Part shown: one piece after another, positions 12,701 through 24,318 of the stretch
Numbering within the stretch: position 1 is the stretch's first letter
How the letters are laid out: each line of letters starts with the position of its first letter
NCBI GenBank assembly: GCA_025201805.1
Contig: MU619298.1
Span: forward strand, 51,895 to 115,894
Length of the DNA stretch: 64,000 nucleotides
Direction of reading: 5' to 3'
From: Parasitella parasitica
Lineage: Eukaryota; Mucoromycota; Mucoromycetes; Mucorales; Mucoraceae
Position numbers and translations under genes: made by a program
The notes under the pieces: generated by a model
What the model was told of the DNA's origin: nothing
The model's input: the letters and a program-made list of their open reading frames with translations, nothing else
Databases searched by the model: none

Positions 12701-14487
12701 AAAATGTGCGCAGTTACCATGATGTACAATATAGATTTATACATATATTTCGACATGTCTATAGCATGCCATTAGCATACCTATAGTATTACACATATAG
12801 TACAAATCTGTAGTACATAGTGTATCTGTAGCTAGTATCATGTTACAAGTATATGCTTGCAGTGCGTATCTGGAAACTGGGAATACACACCTGAAGCATA
12901 GATCTTACATGGCATAAGCTCGTAGCACATATTAAATCTAGTAAATGTCCAAGGCTCGTGTCGAGATATAAGTATAGGTCTATAGCGTCACCATTCTAAC
13001 ATAGATATTACAAGTTAGTAATACCGACCATCATATCTCAAAAATAGGATCACATCGATCAATATAGCACCCAAACTATACCGCATTACTTCATTGGAGC
13101 CCTTTGACCTATCACAAGTGCAATCGTTCGCAGATACTTTTAGTTTTTAGCTTTGCTTTTTGTTCCTGTAATCTAATACGGGTGTTCTTTTTAGGTTTAA
13201 ATTACAGAATTCATTTCAATTAAATAACAATATGGCAATAAAAGGTACCATTTCATTCTAAGCTGGTTGAATAAAGATGAGACTTGCTCTGACTAATGCT
13301 ACCATTCAAATAGACAACTTCTTATCAAGCATTATTAAAACCTTTCAGTCTTAGTTCAAGGCATTTGTCTTGCGCTTTTGAAACAAAATCTTTAGTTAAA
13401 GAGAATGTAATAATTTGTAAATGGTCTAATCGACTTTAGCAACAACCTCGATGCTTTACGGTGAGGATATGGCCAACTTCTAATAATTTTATTTATTGTG
13501 TGGTATTACCGAAGAATAAATTCGAAATCTTCAATATAGTACCATTTGTCTGCTCTTCATATGGTACAGGATACAATTATTTCGTTAATAGATATCTTAG
13601 GTTTTAACTTTATAAATTACATGTTGTTCATTTAGGACGAAAGTAGTAACTAACTGTTTCAGAGCAGAAGAATGCCGACAAGAAGTTGATTATAGATATT
13701 CGATACTTCTCCCGTAAAGATACTTTTTTATCTCAAAGCGAAGAGAACGCTACATGACAACCAAGAAGTTTCTGAAGACGCAATCGGAAAGCCGAAAAGT
13801 TCAAACGGAAATCTGAATGATTTAGGAATCCTTCTCTAGTAGCTCAACCAGCAGAAACAAAGTGGCCGGAGCACCCTCATCTAGTAACACCAACAGAGGG
13901 ACACCATGATCTTTTGCTCTCGTAGCCATGTTCATAAAACTGGATTCTGCCAAGAAATAAATCTTGTCAACTGGGAAATACGTGAAAGATGAGTTATAGA
14001 TGTTTGCCATTCAATACACACACGGCCATCCCAATAGACCTGTCATCATGTATTGGAAGAACGGCAAACATTCCCTTTTGTCTTCAGAGATTGAGCTGCC
14101 TCAGTACGTTGCTACGTATGATGCGCCTTACAGTCATATATTTAATATTAACAATCACAAGAAATATCAGCTAGTAGCCAATTTCCCCCGACTCTTTTCA
14201 TTGATGTTCCTAAAAAGTTTGTTTTTGCAGAGAATCTCGTCTCATTACTAGGCTACGATAGCACTATATTATGATTTTCAAATGAGCAAGTTGATTTTGA
14301 AAGGATCATTTGACTAGACGCATGGCTAAAAGTTCTAGTATTACCATGAGTTATCCAGATATAATCTGGTTGACCATATCAGACAATATATATGGCTTTT
14401 GCGATGCCGGCATGATTATTTCAGTAATCGAATGCGTAGGTTTTATTGGCAAATATAAAGATAAGGGGGGTATACGGCGATGGACGA
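9743..14487. other. Gene-poor AT-rich block with decayed repeats
   Basis: 4.7 kb without a gene I can support. It holds an 11-C tract at about 9906, a solo copy of a dispersed repeat (11065-11165), two similar pieces near 11850-11990 and 13285-13345 that share CTTGCTCTGA and ATTCAAATAG motifs, and a cryptically repetitive TAG/TAC-rich stretch (12680-12980). Short open frames at 10114, 10655, 11119 and 13822-14250 have no recognisable domain and look like chance or relics. Confidence 0.5.
11065..11165. repeat. Solo copy of a dispersed repeat (related to 58.6-59.6 kb array)
   Basis: It contains the order CTTTTGATAGAC, ATCGCCCA, TTATGCTCA and TGCCTGATTTGATGGCGCAT, followed by AAGACAGGCTTTG. The same blocks occur in the same order in the array at 58981-59082. 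Confidence 0.6.
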
Positions 14488-15624
14488 TTAGAAGAATGCT
14501 GATTTTGAATTCAAGACACGATTCGAGTAATCACTGTTGATTTTTTCAATCTCTAAATGTTGATGTTGTTTATCTTTTCGAGACAGATCTATCAACCATG
14601 TTAAATCCTCGCGATAATCACCATCAGGTAACAGTTCGAGAGACTCGTTTTCGGTCTTCTCACGCATTTCTTGGACTGCAATCCTCATTTCCACTAATTG
14701 CAGCTATATTAATATGGAACAAAAGTAAACGCTAGTGCTTAAAACTTACTTTCCGTATCTGGGATTGTTAAATCTGATAATTGGCACGGTGTAACATTTA
14801 AGGCGTTTATTGCTAAAAATTACATGGGGTTAGTGAAATGTAAGCATACTCGAAAAATTTCAACTATACCAGCTGTCTTTTTGCCAGTGACTAAGGCCAT
14901 ATGCCTCTCCACACGATCGACAACACTAATATTATGTCATGAGGAGAAAATCCAAGAGTGGCTGTGGGTGATGTTTACTTACGCTGATGGTAGTCCAGTT
15001 TGGAGGACATTGGCAAGCATGAACTCCCAATTCAACTCTTTCTTTTGCTGGTCCGTATCTTTTTCCAGAGGATTTGCAATGTTATTTATAACCTGATCCA
15101 ACAACTGAAGCGATAGATCCTTGATTAATTCTGTATCTTGATCCTCAATGATATTGGCTTCTATTTTATTATCGAAGGAAGGCTTGGAGGCTTTTACAAA
15201 GTCGATTAAATCGTTCTCGTTGGACTCATCCAATTCACTTTTCTCTGTCTTTAATGACCATATACCAGTCTTGTTGTTCAAAAGCGGATCCCACGCTGTG
15301 CGTTTAAAGTGTCGATGCTTTATAGCATTGACTTTTGCGACGGATTTTTCGTTTGTATTTGTGTAGATGTTTCTCTCTTTGATCTTTTTAGTACTTTTTT
15401 TTTGTTTTGTTAAAAATTAAAGAGTCAGTAAACCAAGTAAATTTGTGTGTTAAAAAAATGTCATACAGGACCGAATTCTGATATGTTTGCCTGTAGACTT
15501 TTGCAGGCCATTCGACTCTAGATTTTAGTTTCTTTTTCAGTAATAGAACATCGGCCTTCTGCTTGAAATGCGACTGATATTCGTCTTGAGCACTCTCAAT
15601 ACGGCGAGAAAGCCCTTTATCCAT
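14488..15624 (-). CDS. Uncharacterised conserved-looking protein, five exons
   Basis: Exons 15624-15467, 15393-14983, 14925-14870, 14812-14750 and 14693-14488 all have standard splice signals and join in phase to 297 residues. I do not recognise the family. Visible features: a basic N-terminal coil-forming stretch, an EWPAKVYRQ segment, a HRHFKRTAWDP...GIWSL block near residue 80, a long acidic middle, and a charged C-terminus with LLPDGDYREDLTWLIDL. There is no signal peptide or membrane segment. The start lies in an A-rich context. It is divergent from the iron GATA gene with 275 bases between the starts. Confidence 0.72.
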
Positions 15625-15899
15625 TGTTTGGGAGTGTGGATGAAAAATAAAATCTTTGCTAGTGTTGCGGATAGGAGAAATCAATGTTGCACCCACCAAT
15701 CGAACAGGCAGAGATGGAATAGATAAAAAAAAATTTTCCTGTAAATGATTTGATTTCCTTTGATCAAACACAGCTGAGATTAAGATTGATTGATTATTAT
15801 TTACAATACAAGATATACAATCATCCAAATTCTTCTTTTATAGCCATGGGCCTTGTTTGTTATCAGATTTCTTTTCTTTTTTATCTATATTATTTTATC
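15625..15899. promoter_or_regulatory. Shared upstream region of unknown gene and iron GATA gene
   Basis: 275 bases between divergent starts, pyrimidine-rich just before the GATA start. An in-frame ATG at 15846 would prepend a hydrophobic T-rich leader; I regard that as 5' UTR. Confidence 0.35.
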
Positions 15900-17480
15900 A
15901 TGATGGAAACACTCACTCCTATCAAACAAGACACACCAAACAGTACCTCACCTACTCCTCCTCCTGCCTTAGTCAGAAAAGTCGATTCTGTGTCTGCTAC
16001 TGAATGTGCAAATTGCGGCACAACTACTACGCCTCTCTGGCGAAGAGGCCCAAATGGCGAGACTATCTGTAATGCCTGTGGTCTTTATCTCAAGGCCAGA
16101 AACACCCTAAGACCCCCTACATTGAAAAGAACTGTTCACAAGAAGGTGGCTTCTCCAACTGAACAAAAGAACGACTGTGGTGGAGGTACTTGTCCAGGCG
16201 GTGGCCAATGTAATGGCACAGGCGGCTCAACTTCTTGCGCCGGCTGTCCCGCTTTTAACCAGCATCAGGTGAATCGTCAAGCTCTTATTTGTGCAAATTG
16301 TAGAACAACAACCACCCCACTTTGGAGAAGAGATGAGCAAGGCAACACCATCTGTAATGCTTGTGGTTTATATTACAAACTACACAATGTCCATCGACCT
16401 GTGAGTATGAAGCGCAGCGTCATTAAACGACGAAAGAGAATTATTGTCGCACAAGGTAGTGATGAAGAAGAGCCAGAAGACGACGAAGATAATTTTTCAC
16501 AGACATCTCATATCTCGACGCCTCAGTCCTCTCAACCTCCTCTTCCTGCTAATGTTACTACTACATCTGCTACTCCTGCCAATATTACTAATCCTCAAAA
16601 GACGACCCACCCTGTTCCAGAGATCGAAGATTATGTTGTATTGAAAAAGAAAAAGTTGATGGAATTACCTAAAAAGAAGCAACCACACTATTTGCTATCA
16701 TCACCTATGGCTCCTCCCCCTCTTCCTCATCGTTCCTCTACTCCTACTCCACCTCCATCCTCCCAATCGTACACTCCTGTTGCTTCTAATGCTGTTGCTA
16801 CGTCTCCTTCTGCACCAGTTTCCTTATCTGATAAGATCTACCATCAACCACAAACATTTCATCCATCCTATCAACTTCAGCATTCTCAGTCTCCTCAAGC
16901 TCAAGCTCCTCCACCTCAGCAACAGCAGAACCACTCTCCTTTATTTTCAAAACCATATCCAGAGAATCCACCAACAGCAAGCAAGAGCTTTTTGCCACCC
17001 ATTTCTTCTGAACGTCAATCTTATCGACTCGAATCGTTATTTGGCCGTAGAGATTCCGCTTCCTCAGCTTCTTCATCTGTGAATACCAACAACACATTGC
17101 CTCCCTTATCGTTACCTCCATTAACTCCCCCGTCATCACAAACTCAACAATATCCGAATCATCAACAGCGTAGTATGTCTCCTATGCAGTTATCTCATAA
17201 GCAGCAGCAGCAACTACAACAGCCTTCACCGCCACAAGCGCATCAGATAGCACCGCAACCACAACTACTGCAACATCCTCCTCCTTCCCAGCTGCAGCGC
17301 CAAAATAATAATTATGAATTGGCTGATTTTGACCAAGCACTCGATCGATTAGAACATTTAAGAAGACAAGTGAGACCGGAACAGTCATATGCTCTCTCAC
17401 AATTAACTCAATCATTAAGTGATTTGGCATCAAAAGCAGAAGCAATACTATCTTTAGACTCATTAGCTTATGGTCGATAG
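15900..17480 (+). CDS. GATA-type iron/siderophore repressor (SreA/Fep1/Urbs1 type)
   Basis: A single exon of 526 residues from ATG 15900. It has two GATA zinc fingers: finger 1 at C36, C39, C57, C60 and finger 2 at about C131-C155. Between them lies the diagnostic Cys-rich region C98-x5-C104-x8-C113-x2-C116. This layout defines the fungal iron-sensing repressors that shut off siderophore and iron-uptake genes in iron-replete cells. A basic tail after finger 2 (IKRRKRI), a long Pro/Ser/Gln-rich region and a C-terminal coil (DFDQALDRLEHLRRQ) match the family. The targets are not in this window. Confidence 0.93.
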   Translation: MMETLTPIKQDTPNSTSPTPPPALVRKVDSVSATECANCGTTTTPLWRRGPNGETICNACGLYLKARNTLRPPTLKRTVHKKVASPTEQKNDCGGGTCPGGGQCNGTGGSTSCAGCPAFNQHQVNRQALICANCRTTTTPLWRRDEQGNTICNACGLYYKLHNVHRPVSMKRSVIKRRKRIIVAQGSDEEEPEDDEDNFSQTSHISTPQSSQPPLPANVTTTSATPANITNPQKTTHPVPEIEDYVVLKKKKLMELPKKKQPHYLLSSPMAPPPLPHRSSTPTPPPSSQSYTPVASNAVATSPSAPVSLSDKIYHQPQTFHPSYQLQHSQSPQAQAPPPQQQQNHSPLFSKPYPENPPTASKSFLPPISSERQSYRLESLFGRRDSASSASSSVNTNNTLPPLSLPPLTPPSSQTQQYPNHQQRSMSPMQLSHKQQQQLQQPSPPQAHQIAPQPQLLQHPPPSQLQRQNNNYELADFDQALDRLEHLRRQVRPEQSYALSQLTQSLSDLASKAEAILSLDSLAYGR

Positions 17481-17776
17481 CCTTGGCTTTTTTTATAGCT
17501 GATCATAATAACGCAATTTCTGTACTAATAAACATACAATTTACCCATTTTTACACACCCAAAAAAAAAAAAAAAAATACCCCACCAGCACATTAAGATT
17601 AAGGCAAAGTGAACATTGTCCTTTGTAGTTGTCTAAAATGCATGAAAATAGCGCTCAAGAGATCGACATTATACACGTTATAATGAACAGGAAACGAAAA
17701 AGTCGAGCTAAAAGAGCCATTAAATATTTTATCAAAAATTTCTATAGTCTGTAATTTTGGGCTTGTCTTCAATTAT
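17481..17776. other. Convergent 3' spacer with oligo-A
   Basis: About 296 bases with a 15-A run near 17563 and a TAATAAAC-like signal. No gene seen. Confidence 0.5.
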
Positions 17777-19704
17777 TTACAACAACATCTTGAGAGGGTT
17801 CTCCATGAATCCCTTGAAAGACTGCAACCAAGTAGCACCAACAGCACCGTCAACAACACGATGATCAGCGCTCAAAGTAACCTCCATCACATCACGAACA
17901 AAAAACCCACTTTCAGTAGTTTCATCAGCGACAACTTTTTGTTGAGTGCCACCAATAGCCAAGATGCAAGACTGAGGAGGGTTGATGATAGCAGTAAAGT
18001 TGCTGACACCATACATGCCGAGGTTAGAGATGGTGAAAGAGCCACCTTGGTATTCAGCAGGAGCTAATTTGCCATCACGGGCACGCTTGGCCATATCTTT
18101 CACTTGAGAAGAGATGGCAGATAAACCCTTAGTCTCAGCTTGCCCGATAATAGGAGTGATCAAACCGGTAGGAGTGGCGACAGCAACACAAATATCAGCA
18201 GAGTTGTACTGTCTGATAAAATCGCCTTGCCAGGCAGAATTAACTTCAGGGACAGCTTTGAGAGCCAAAGCAGAAGCTTTGATTACAAAGTCGTTGACAG
18301 AGAGCTTGTATTCACCCTTGCCAGATTGGTTCAAAACTTGGCGCAGCTTGCTGACCTTGTCCATACTGACTTCAACGGTCAAATAGTAGTGAGGAACAGT
18401 TTGTTTGGACTCGGCTAAACGAGTGGCAATAATCTTTCTCATGCTGGTAGTGGGCTGATCGGTGAATGCATCGCCGGCAACTCCTTGAGGAGCATAGGCA
18501 GCAGGGACAGCTGCAGAGGCTGTGGGAGCAGCAGCACCTGTTTCAAAAGTGTTATTAAATACAATGGTAATAGTATTAGTGTGCAAACTTACTAGTTTCC
18601 TTGAAGCTTTCGACATCAGATTTGACAATACGGCCACCTGGCGCAGAGCCCTGAATTTTAGAAATGTCAATACCACGGTCATTTGCAATCAACTAAATAA
18701 ATAATTTAGTAAATTTCGCGCTCTTCTCTTTCCTCAATGGAGACTTACTCTAGCTAAAGGACTTGCCTCAGTGCGACCTAAAAGTTGAAATATCATTACG
18801 AGTCAATTCAAAATGATCTTCTTTTATAGCAACTAATTTACCTTCAGAAGAAGCAGAAGTAACAGGAGCCGGTGCAGATTGCTTCTTTTCTTCGGTAGCT
18901 GGTAAAGATTCTTCCGCAGAGGCATCAGGAGCGGCAGAAGCGGCAGAGGGAGAAGCGTCTTCCAATGTAAAGTCTTTGAAGGCTTCAACATCAGATTCAT
19001 CATCAACGAAAATAGCAATAGGCTATATAACAAAATATCAAAAACTGCCATTATATGTGGTCTATACCTTCTTACCTTGCCAACAGTAATATCCTTATCA
19101 CCTTCGCTTACAAGAATTTTTGCAACAAAACCTTCTTCTTGACATTCAAAATCCATTTGTGCCTTGTCAGTTTCGATTTCTACCAAGACATCTCCAGGGT
19201 TAATGGCATCCCCAACAGCCTTCTGAAATTTGCCAATACCACCGGCGGTCATACTGTATATGTAATTTTTAATTTTATGACGATGATGCTATTCCATGCA
19301 ATTCTGCGGCTATGATACTACACTTACGTTGGAGACAAAGCAGGCATAGCAATGACGTTATGAGGAGGGAAACCTATCAAATCCTAAATTAATACTGTCA
19401 TCGGTCCTGATTACTGTCATTTTACTCTTGGAGCTATAGCATCTAATCTCTTTCTGTGTTTGAGGAATAAAAAAAGCACGGAGAGCACCAAATGACTTGG
19501 AGCTAATATGAATAGGAAAAAGAACCGATGTAAGAAAACTCTTAAATGTTTTATTTTGTCTTCCAACATCATAAATGATTACCTGGTAGAAGCAAACGAG
19601 CGTACAGCGGCTTGATGGGCTAATAAAGGTACGGCTCGACTAGGGATTCTAGCAGAATAGGCACGAAGAGATTTAGCAGATGTTCTCAACAAGGGACGAG
19701 ACAT
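17777..19704 (-). CDS. LAT1: Dihydrolipoamide acetyltransferase, E2 of pyruvate dehydrogenase
   Basis: A multi-exon gene starting [20 protein letters not shown], an Arg/Ser-rich mitochondrial presequence. The domains follow in E2 order: one lipoyl domain with MPALSPTMTAGG and the lipoyl-Lys motif ETDKAQM; an Ala/Pro/Glu-rich linker; a peripheral-subunit-binding domain ([19 protein letters not shown]...GSAPGGRI); a second linker; and the catalytic acyltransferase domain ending with DHRVVDG (active-site His) and the terminal M-L-L. It transfers acetyl groups to CoA in the mitochondrial matrix. A single lipoyl domain is normal for fungal E2. It is transcribed towards the GATA gene. Confidence 0.96.
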
Positions 19705-21150
19705 TTATGTAAAATAAAAAAAATTGTAAGCGAAAGAGAAAAACAATAAGAAAAAAGAAACCCTGGCTGGATAAACCAGGAGTGCACTGAAATTTACGGG
19801 CTTTTTAGGGCCACTCGATATACCTCCCGCTATTATAAAACTTAATTTTCTATATTTGTTCTTCTCCACAAAACATACATGTTTTACTTTTTGATCTTTT
19901 CTTAAAAAGAAAAAAAAAAGAAAAATCTGAAGTGAGGACAAGAAAATGATTATTTCAACATTTAGATTAACTCGGTTGATTTCCAAATTATTCAACTATA
20001 TGAGAGGTTTTAAACATCGTATATTGAAAATCTTTGAGATTTAACATGTAAGAAGATTTTTCTGCCCCAGAATTTGAGAATCTCATCATTACTGAAACAT
20101 TGCAATTGTCCTTGCAAGGACCACTTTTTTTTTATAAAAAAAAAAACGAGTACTCTAATAAAAGTCTTAATAACGATGAACAGGTATTATCTTTTTTCGG
20201 TTTCAAGCATGTACTATATTTATCTTGACAAATTAGCATCAACAGGAACTTGAAATTAACAAGCTTTAATCTACCCCAATCATTAATTTGCAAAGGAGCT
20301 ATATGTGATATTTTTGGTTTAGCCGTTTTGAACTGATAGAACCACATTAATTCGATGCTTTTTAACTAATTGATAAGTGTAATCAGCATCATAATTTGAA
20401 TTAAACAAAAATCATTTATTTGTCTATATTATTTAGTATATTATCAAAACCAAAAACTTGTCCAATCAAATTGTCGTTCCTGAATTATACCTTACTTTTT
20501 TGGCAATTTGATCTTCTGTCAAAAATGCAATCTCCGTTGCTTTCTGTTTTGAACATTGAGCGATTATGGAATCGTGCATACGTAAATTGACATGATAAAA
20601 TAGAGAGTGCTACAAATAAAGATTCCAAGAACAAATCATGCAATCTTTTATTATTGGGAGAAGCTGTAACCATGTTTATTCGATTTTTGTTAATATTTTT
20701 GCAGCGTTTTTAAACATATAAAATTTTGAGTTGCAATAATACAATATCGCTTTGATTTGATACACTTGAATTTTGATTTGAATGTTGGATTAGATGGAAA
20801 AACTCCTCGGAAGTTCAAAAGAAAAAAAGGCGTGGAAGCCTGCTAACTGTCATCGCTGTAGCCCAGCCGTTGCGATGTCTCAAAGCGTAATTACCAGGAG
20901 TTTACATCATTTTATTACAAACCATATCAGCTTTTTTTTTTGGGGCAAAGCATGAATTCACATCTCAAAGTCAACATCCCTAAACTCTTGGGCGCTTGAC
21001 AGTAGTTTTTTCTTTTACCATGTGTAACTTTAAAAACATAGGACAGTCAACTTACAATGAAAGGGAATAACAATTATCCCATTTCAATGTCTCCTTTTCT
21101 CTTTTATTCCACTCCTTTTGCCTTTGTAGTCGTTTATTGCAAACATAAAA
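19705..21150. other. Divergent intergenic region, no supported gene
   Basis: AT-rich with oligo-A/T runs and a T9-ATA-A10 palindrome near 20128. Minus-strand open pieces (20132-20347, 20485-20673) show no domain; they could be relics of a gene but I cannot support a model. Confidence 0.45.
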
Positions 21151-22230
21151 ATGCCCGAGTTTGCAGACATTATTTTGTCTGCTATTATGGTCATTGCGCC
21201 TACAGTAGGTTATGTTGATCAGGTAATAAACTGTACATACATAACACGTTGTGCATGCGATATAAACATTTGTCATAATGCATATTAGTACCGTATCATT
21301 TTAAAAAACAAAACCAGCTTAGGGTTTAATTCGGTAACATGTGCTATCCTTTGCTTTGCAAAGTAAGTGTGCAATCTAACAACACGGCATCTTTTAACAT
21401 TCCTTCATTTTTATTGCAGTATTCTGAGGCTGTTTTTTTGGTAATTGTTATTTACACGAAAACAAAGAAGTAACATGATCATGAATGCCTAATTCTGACT
21501 CTACGTAGGCTTGGTAAAAGATTCGATAATACACTGCTGTTCCAATCTATTGCCATGTTGACAGCCATGTTGACATTGCTACAGCTGGTTGTTAAATATA
21601 AACCCCATGATTTGCCATTTACTCCACTTATTCGACATGACTCGGTCGCCTCTTCCAGATCTTCCAGCTCTTCTGGCTCGTCTCATTCTTCACATCGCCG
21701 CGCCGCCATTGAGCAAAGAATTGAATTGAAATGGTACCAACGTACCTTCTGGGACTGGGATTACTTTATTGATTATGTGAATTGCCTCTTACTGTTTACT
21801 AGTATTGTCGGAACTCTGTACATCTTTTTGCATGAGCACAATTGGTTCGTTGAAGCGTTGGGATTCTTGAGCCTAGGGATTGAAAGCACATTGCCATTGC
21901 CTCAGTTGCTGACAAACTTTAGGCAAAAAAGCGTAGATGGATTCAGTCTGTTGATTTTAGCCAGCTGGGTAAGATACCGTGTATTGTTATGCAACGAGTG
22001 AATGCTTATTTTTTTTTGTATAATGCGAATAGTTTCTGGGGGATTCTTTCAAGGCATTTTACTTTGTCTATCAAAATTCGCCTATTCAATTTGTTGTTTG
22101 TGCAGTCATCCAGCTCACCTTTGACACCATCATCGTGTTTCAGTTTATTGTGTTTTCTAGCTTTTTCAAGAAACTGCTAGGAATCAGACAGCATGTAGTA
22201 TTAGGCCACGAGTATGAGCCCATTAGTTGA
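21151..22230 (+). CDS. PQ-loop repeat membrane protein (ANY1/SLC66A2-like)
   Basis: Six exons (21151-21222, 21289-21362, 21420-21440, 21509-21968, 22033-22230, all with standard signals; the third is a 21-base micro-exon) join in phase to 274 residues. Two PQ-loop motifs are visible: GYVDQYR and STLPLPQLLTNFRQKS. The conserved WFLGDSFKAFYF and PIQFVVCAVIQL segments follow. Seven hydrophobic spans are expected. Yeast Any1 and animal SLC66A2 act in Golgi/endosome membranes and affect phospholipid asymmetry; the exact transport activity is uncertain. A Ser-rich cytosolic loop sits between the two repeats. Note that listed exons number five; the first four introns are the only ones I see. Confidence 0.88.
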
Positions 22231-22541
22231 AATAAACAAATGCAGCATGCAGGTCCCATTTTTGTGGATGAAAGGAGGGGAATGTCTATACACGTGGTGT
22301 CACACTTTGACGTTTTATTCGCCAGCAAGTCTATGCGCACGTGTACGCATCCATTTTTCAAAGATTGAAGATCTTGGGATCCGTTTTAAAAGCAAAAACC
22401 ACGACCGAGACATTGTTTGTATCTGCAGGAAAAAAAGAAACCCCCCCCCCACTGGACTACGTTTTTGCTGGCATCCTATATAATTTTGGTTGTTTTTATT
22501 TTATCATTTCTTTTTCTCTTCGTCTTCCGTTCCATTTAGAA
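22231..22541. other. Short spacer between tandem genes, oligo-C tract
   Basis: Carries a run of 11 C at about 22441, 90 bases before the endopolyphosphatase start. Otherwise unremarkable. Confidence 0.5.
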
Positions 22542-24318
22542 ATGAAGACAAATCATTGGTATTTGCCTTGTTTGATCGCTGGAAGCTGCACTGTTTCCGC
22601 AATGGAGCAGCAACAGCACCACCAGCTACAGCAGCAACAGCAGCAAGTGTTTATGCATCAGCAACACAGCGCTGACTTGCCATTGCACGGCCGTTACCTC
22701 CACATCACAGATATTCATGTAAAGTGCGTACACTGCTGGATCTGTTTCTAATACTGAAATTGCGTTTCGCACCGTAGATGGACCAACATTATCTAACAGG
22801 TGCGACTATCAAATCGGACTGTCACCGTGAACCCAAGAAGCATAAGCACAAGAAAAAGAAGCAAGGTTTGCTGGCTGGGTATTGGGGTGCCCCTGGCATG
22901 GATTGCGACTCTCCACCAAGACTTGTCTACCACTCAATTGATTCCATCGCAAAAGAGTGGAAAAACAAGATTGATTTCATCATTTGGACTGGCGATAATG
23001 CTAGGTAACCTGGGGGCACTCCTTTGTTTCCATGCGGACAGTTGTACTTATTTGTTTGTGATAGACATGATGGCGATGCGTTGGTCACTAGAACTAAAAA
23101 GGAAATCGTCGGCTATAATGTAAAAGTAGCTGATCTACTACGAACCGCATTTACGCTGGACAATAATCGAACTCTACCTATCGTACCCTGCATAGGTAAT
23201 GCCGTATTGACAGTGTTTGTAACGATACTTACGTTTTTTTTTATTTGTTTTTTTATTATAATTCTTACTATATGGAAGGCAATAATGATATTCATCCTCA
23301 CAACGAGTTGAGAGGCATGAAAAAAAACCCTCAACTACTAGAATTCAGCGAAATGTGGAAGGATTTTATCCCTGAAAAGCAGCAAAAAGCATTCAAGAAA
23401 GGCGGTTATTTTGCTGTGGATGTTGTGCCAGGATTAAGAGTGCTTTCGTTAAACTCGCTCTATTTTTTCGGCTCCAATGATGTTGTCAACAGTTGCAGTG
23501 ATGTCAGTGGACCCGGTGCTCGTCATGTAAAATGGATGCGCTCTCAACTGAAGAAGGCCCGTAGGGATAATGTCAAGGTGATTGTCATTGGACATGTACC
23601 TCCTACTGTCAAAACATTCAAAGATAGCTGTCTAGACGATTACATCAAGTTATCAACTAAATTCAAAGATGTTATTACTGGGCACATGTATGGTCATTCC
23701 AATATGGACCACTTTCAAGTGATTAGCAGAGGATTTGGCAATATGGCTCGTATTGGATCAGAGAATGACGACCAAGACGATGAAGACGATATCATGCAAA
23801 TTCAAAAGGATACTGGTAGATTCATTTCAACGCTTCGCAAGCAATACAAAAAAGTCAAAAAGGTACGCAATGCGCAAGATTTGGTGGTTATTCATGTTGC
23901 CCCTCCCATGTTGCCGTTATTTTACCCCACATTTCGCATTAATGAATATCAAACCGACAATTCATCGAATCAATTTGGCCAATGGTTGAAATATACGCAA
24001 TGGTATACTAATTTGACGTATTGGAACGAGCAAATACATCCCATCACCAAAAAGCATTTAGAGCCGGGATTTGAAATCGAATACTCGACAGACGAAACAT
24101 ACAACATGACTGATTTGACAGCTGAAAGCTGGCTTGATTTCGCTCAGCACATCAGTTCAAAAGATGGCAAAGGCCTCTGGAAAACGTATCTTGACAATAT
24201 GTTTGTAAAAACAAACAATGATTGGTATGGCCAAAGTGTCCCCATTGAGACAAATCCGATTCATGATTGGTGGAATTGGTTTTATAACAGTGTCTCAACT
24301 ATTATTTTACATGCATAA
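22542..24318 (+). CDS. PPN1: Endopolyphosphatase (PPN1-type, vacuolar)
   Basis: Four exons (22542-22718, 22778-23004, 23065-23195, 23279-24318) join in phase to 524 residues. A hydrophobic N-terminal segment (WYLPCLIAGSCTVSA) suits a signal anchor. The calcineurin-like metallophosphatase ligands appear in order: HITDIH, WTGDNARHD, GNND, GHVPP and GHMYGHSNMDHF. The LHITDIHMDQHY start and the long HEYQTD-type C-terminal part fit the acid-sphingomyelinase-like branch to which Ppn1 belongs. Family role: internal cleavage of long-chain polyphosphate in the vacuole. A poly-Gln/His run lies between the anchor and the catalytic domain, and a Lys/His-rich patch follows exon 1. Confidence 0.9.

Noticed and set aside
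15388-15828. Unspliced 146-residue reading of the unknown gene's first exon
   Set aside because: It reads through a poly-A and stops. A 73-base intron (15466-15394) restores phase with the next exon, and the upstream part fits a 5' UTR.
17861-18418. Plus-strand open frames opposite the E2 gene
   Set aside because: Antisense shadows of a well-conserved acyltransferase domain.
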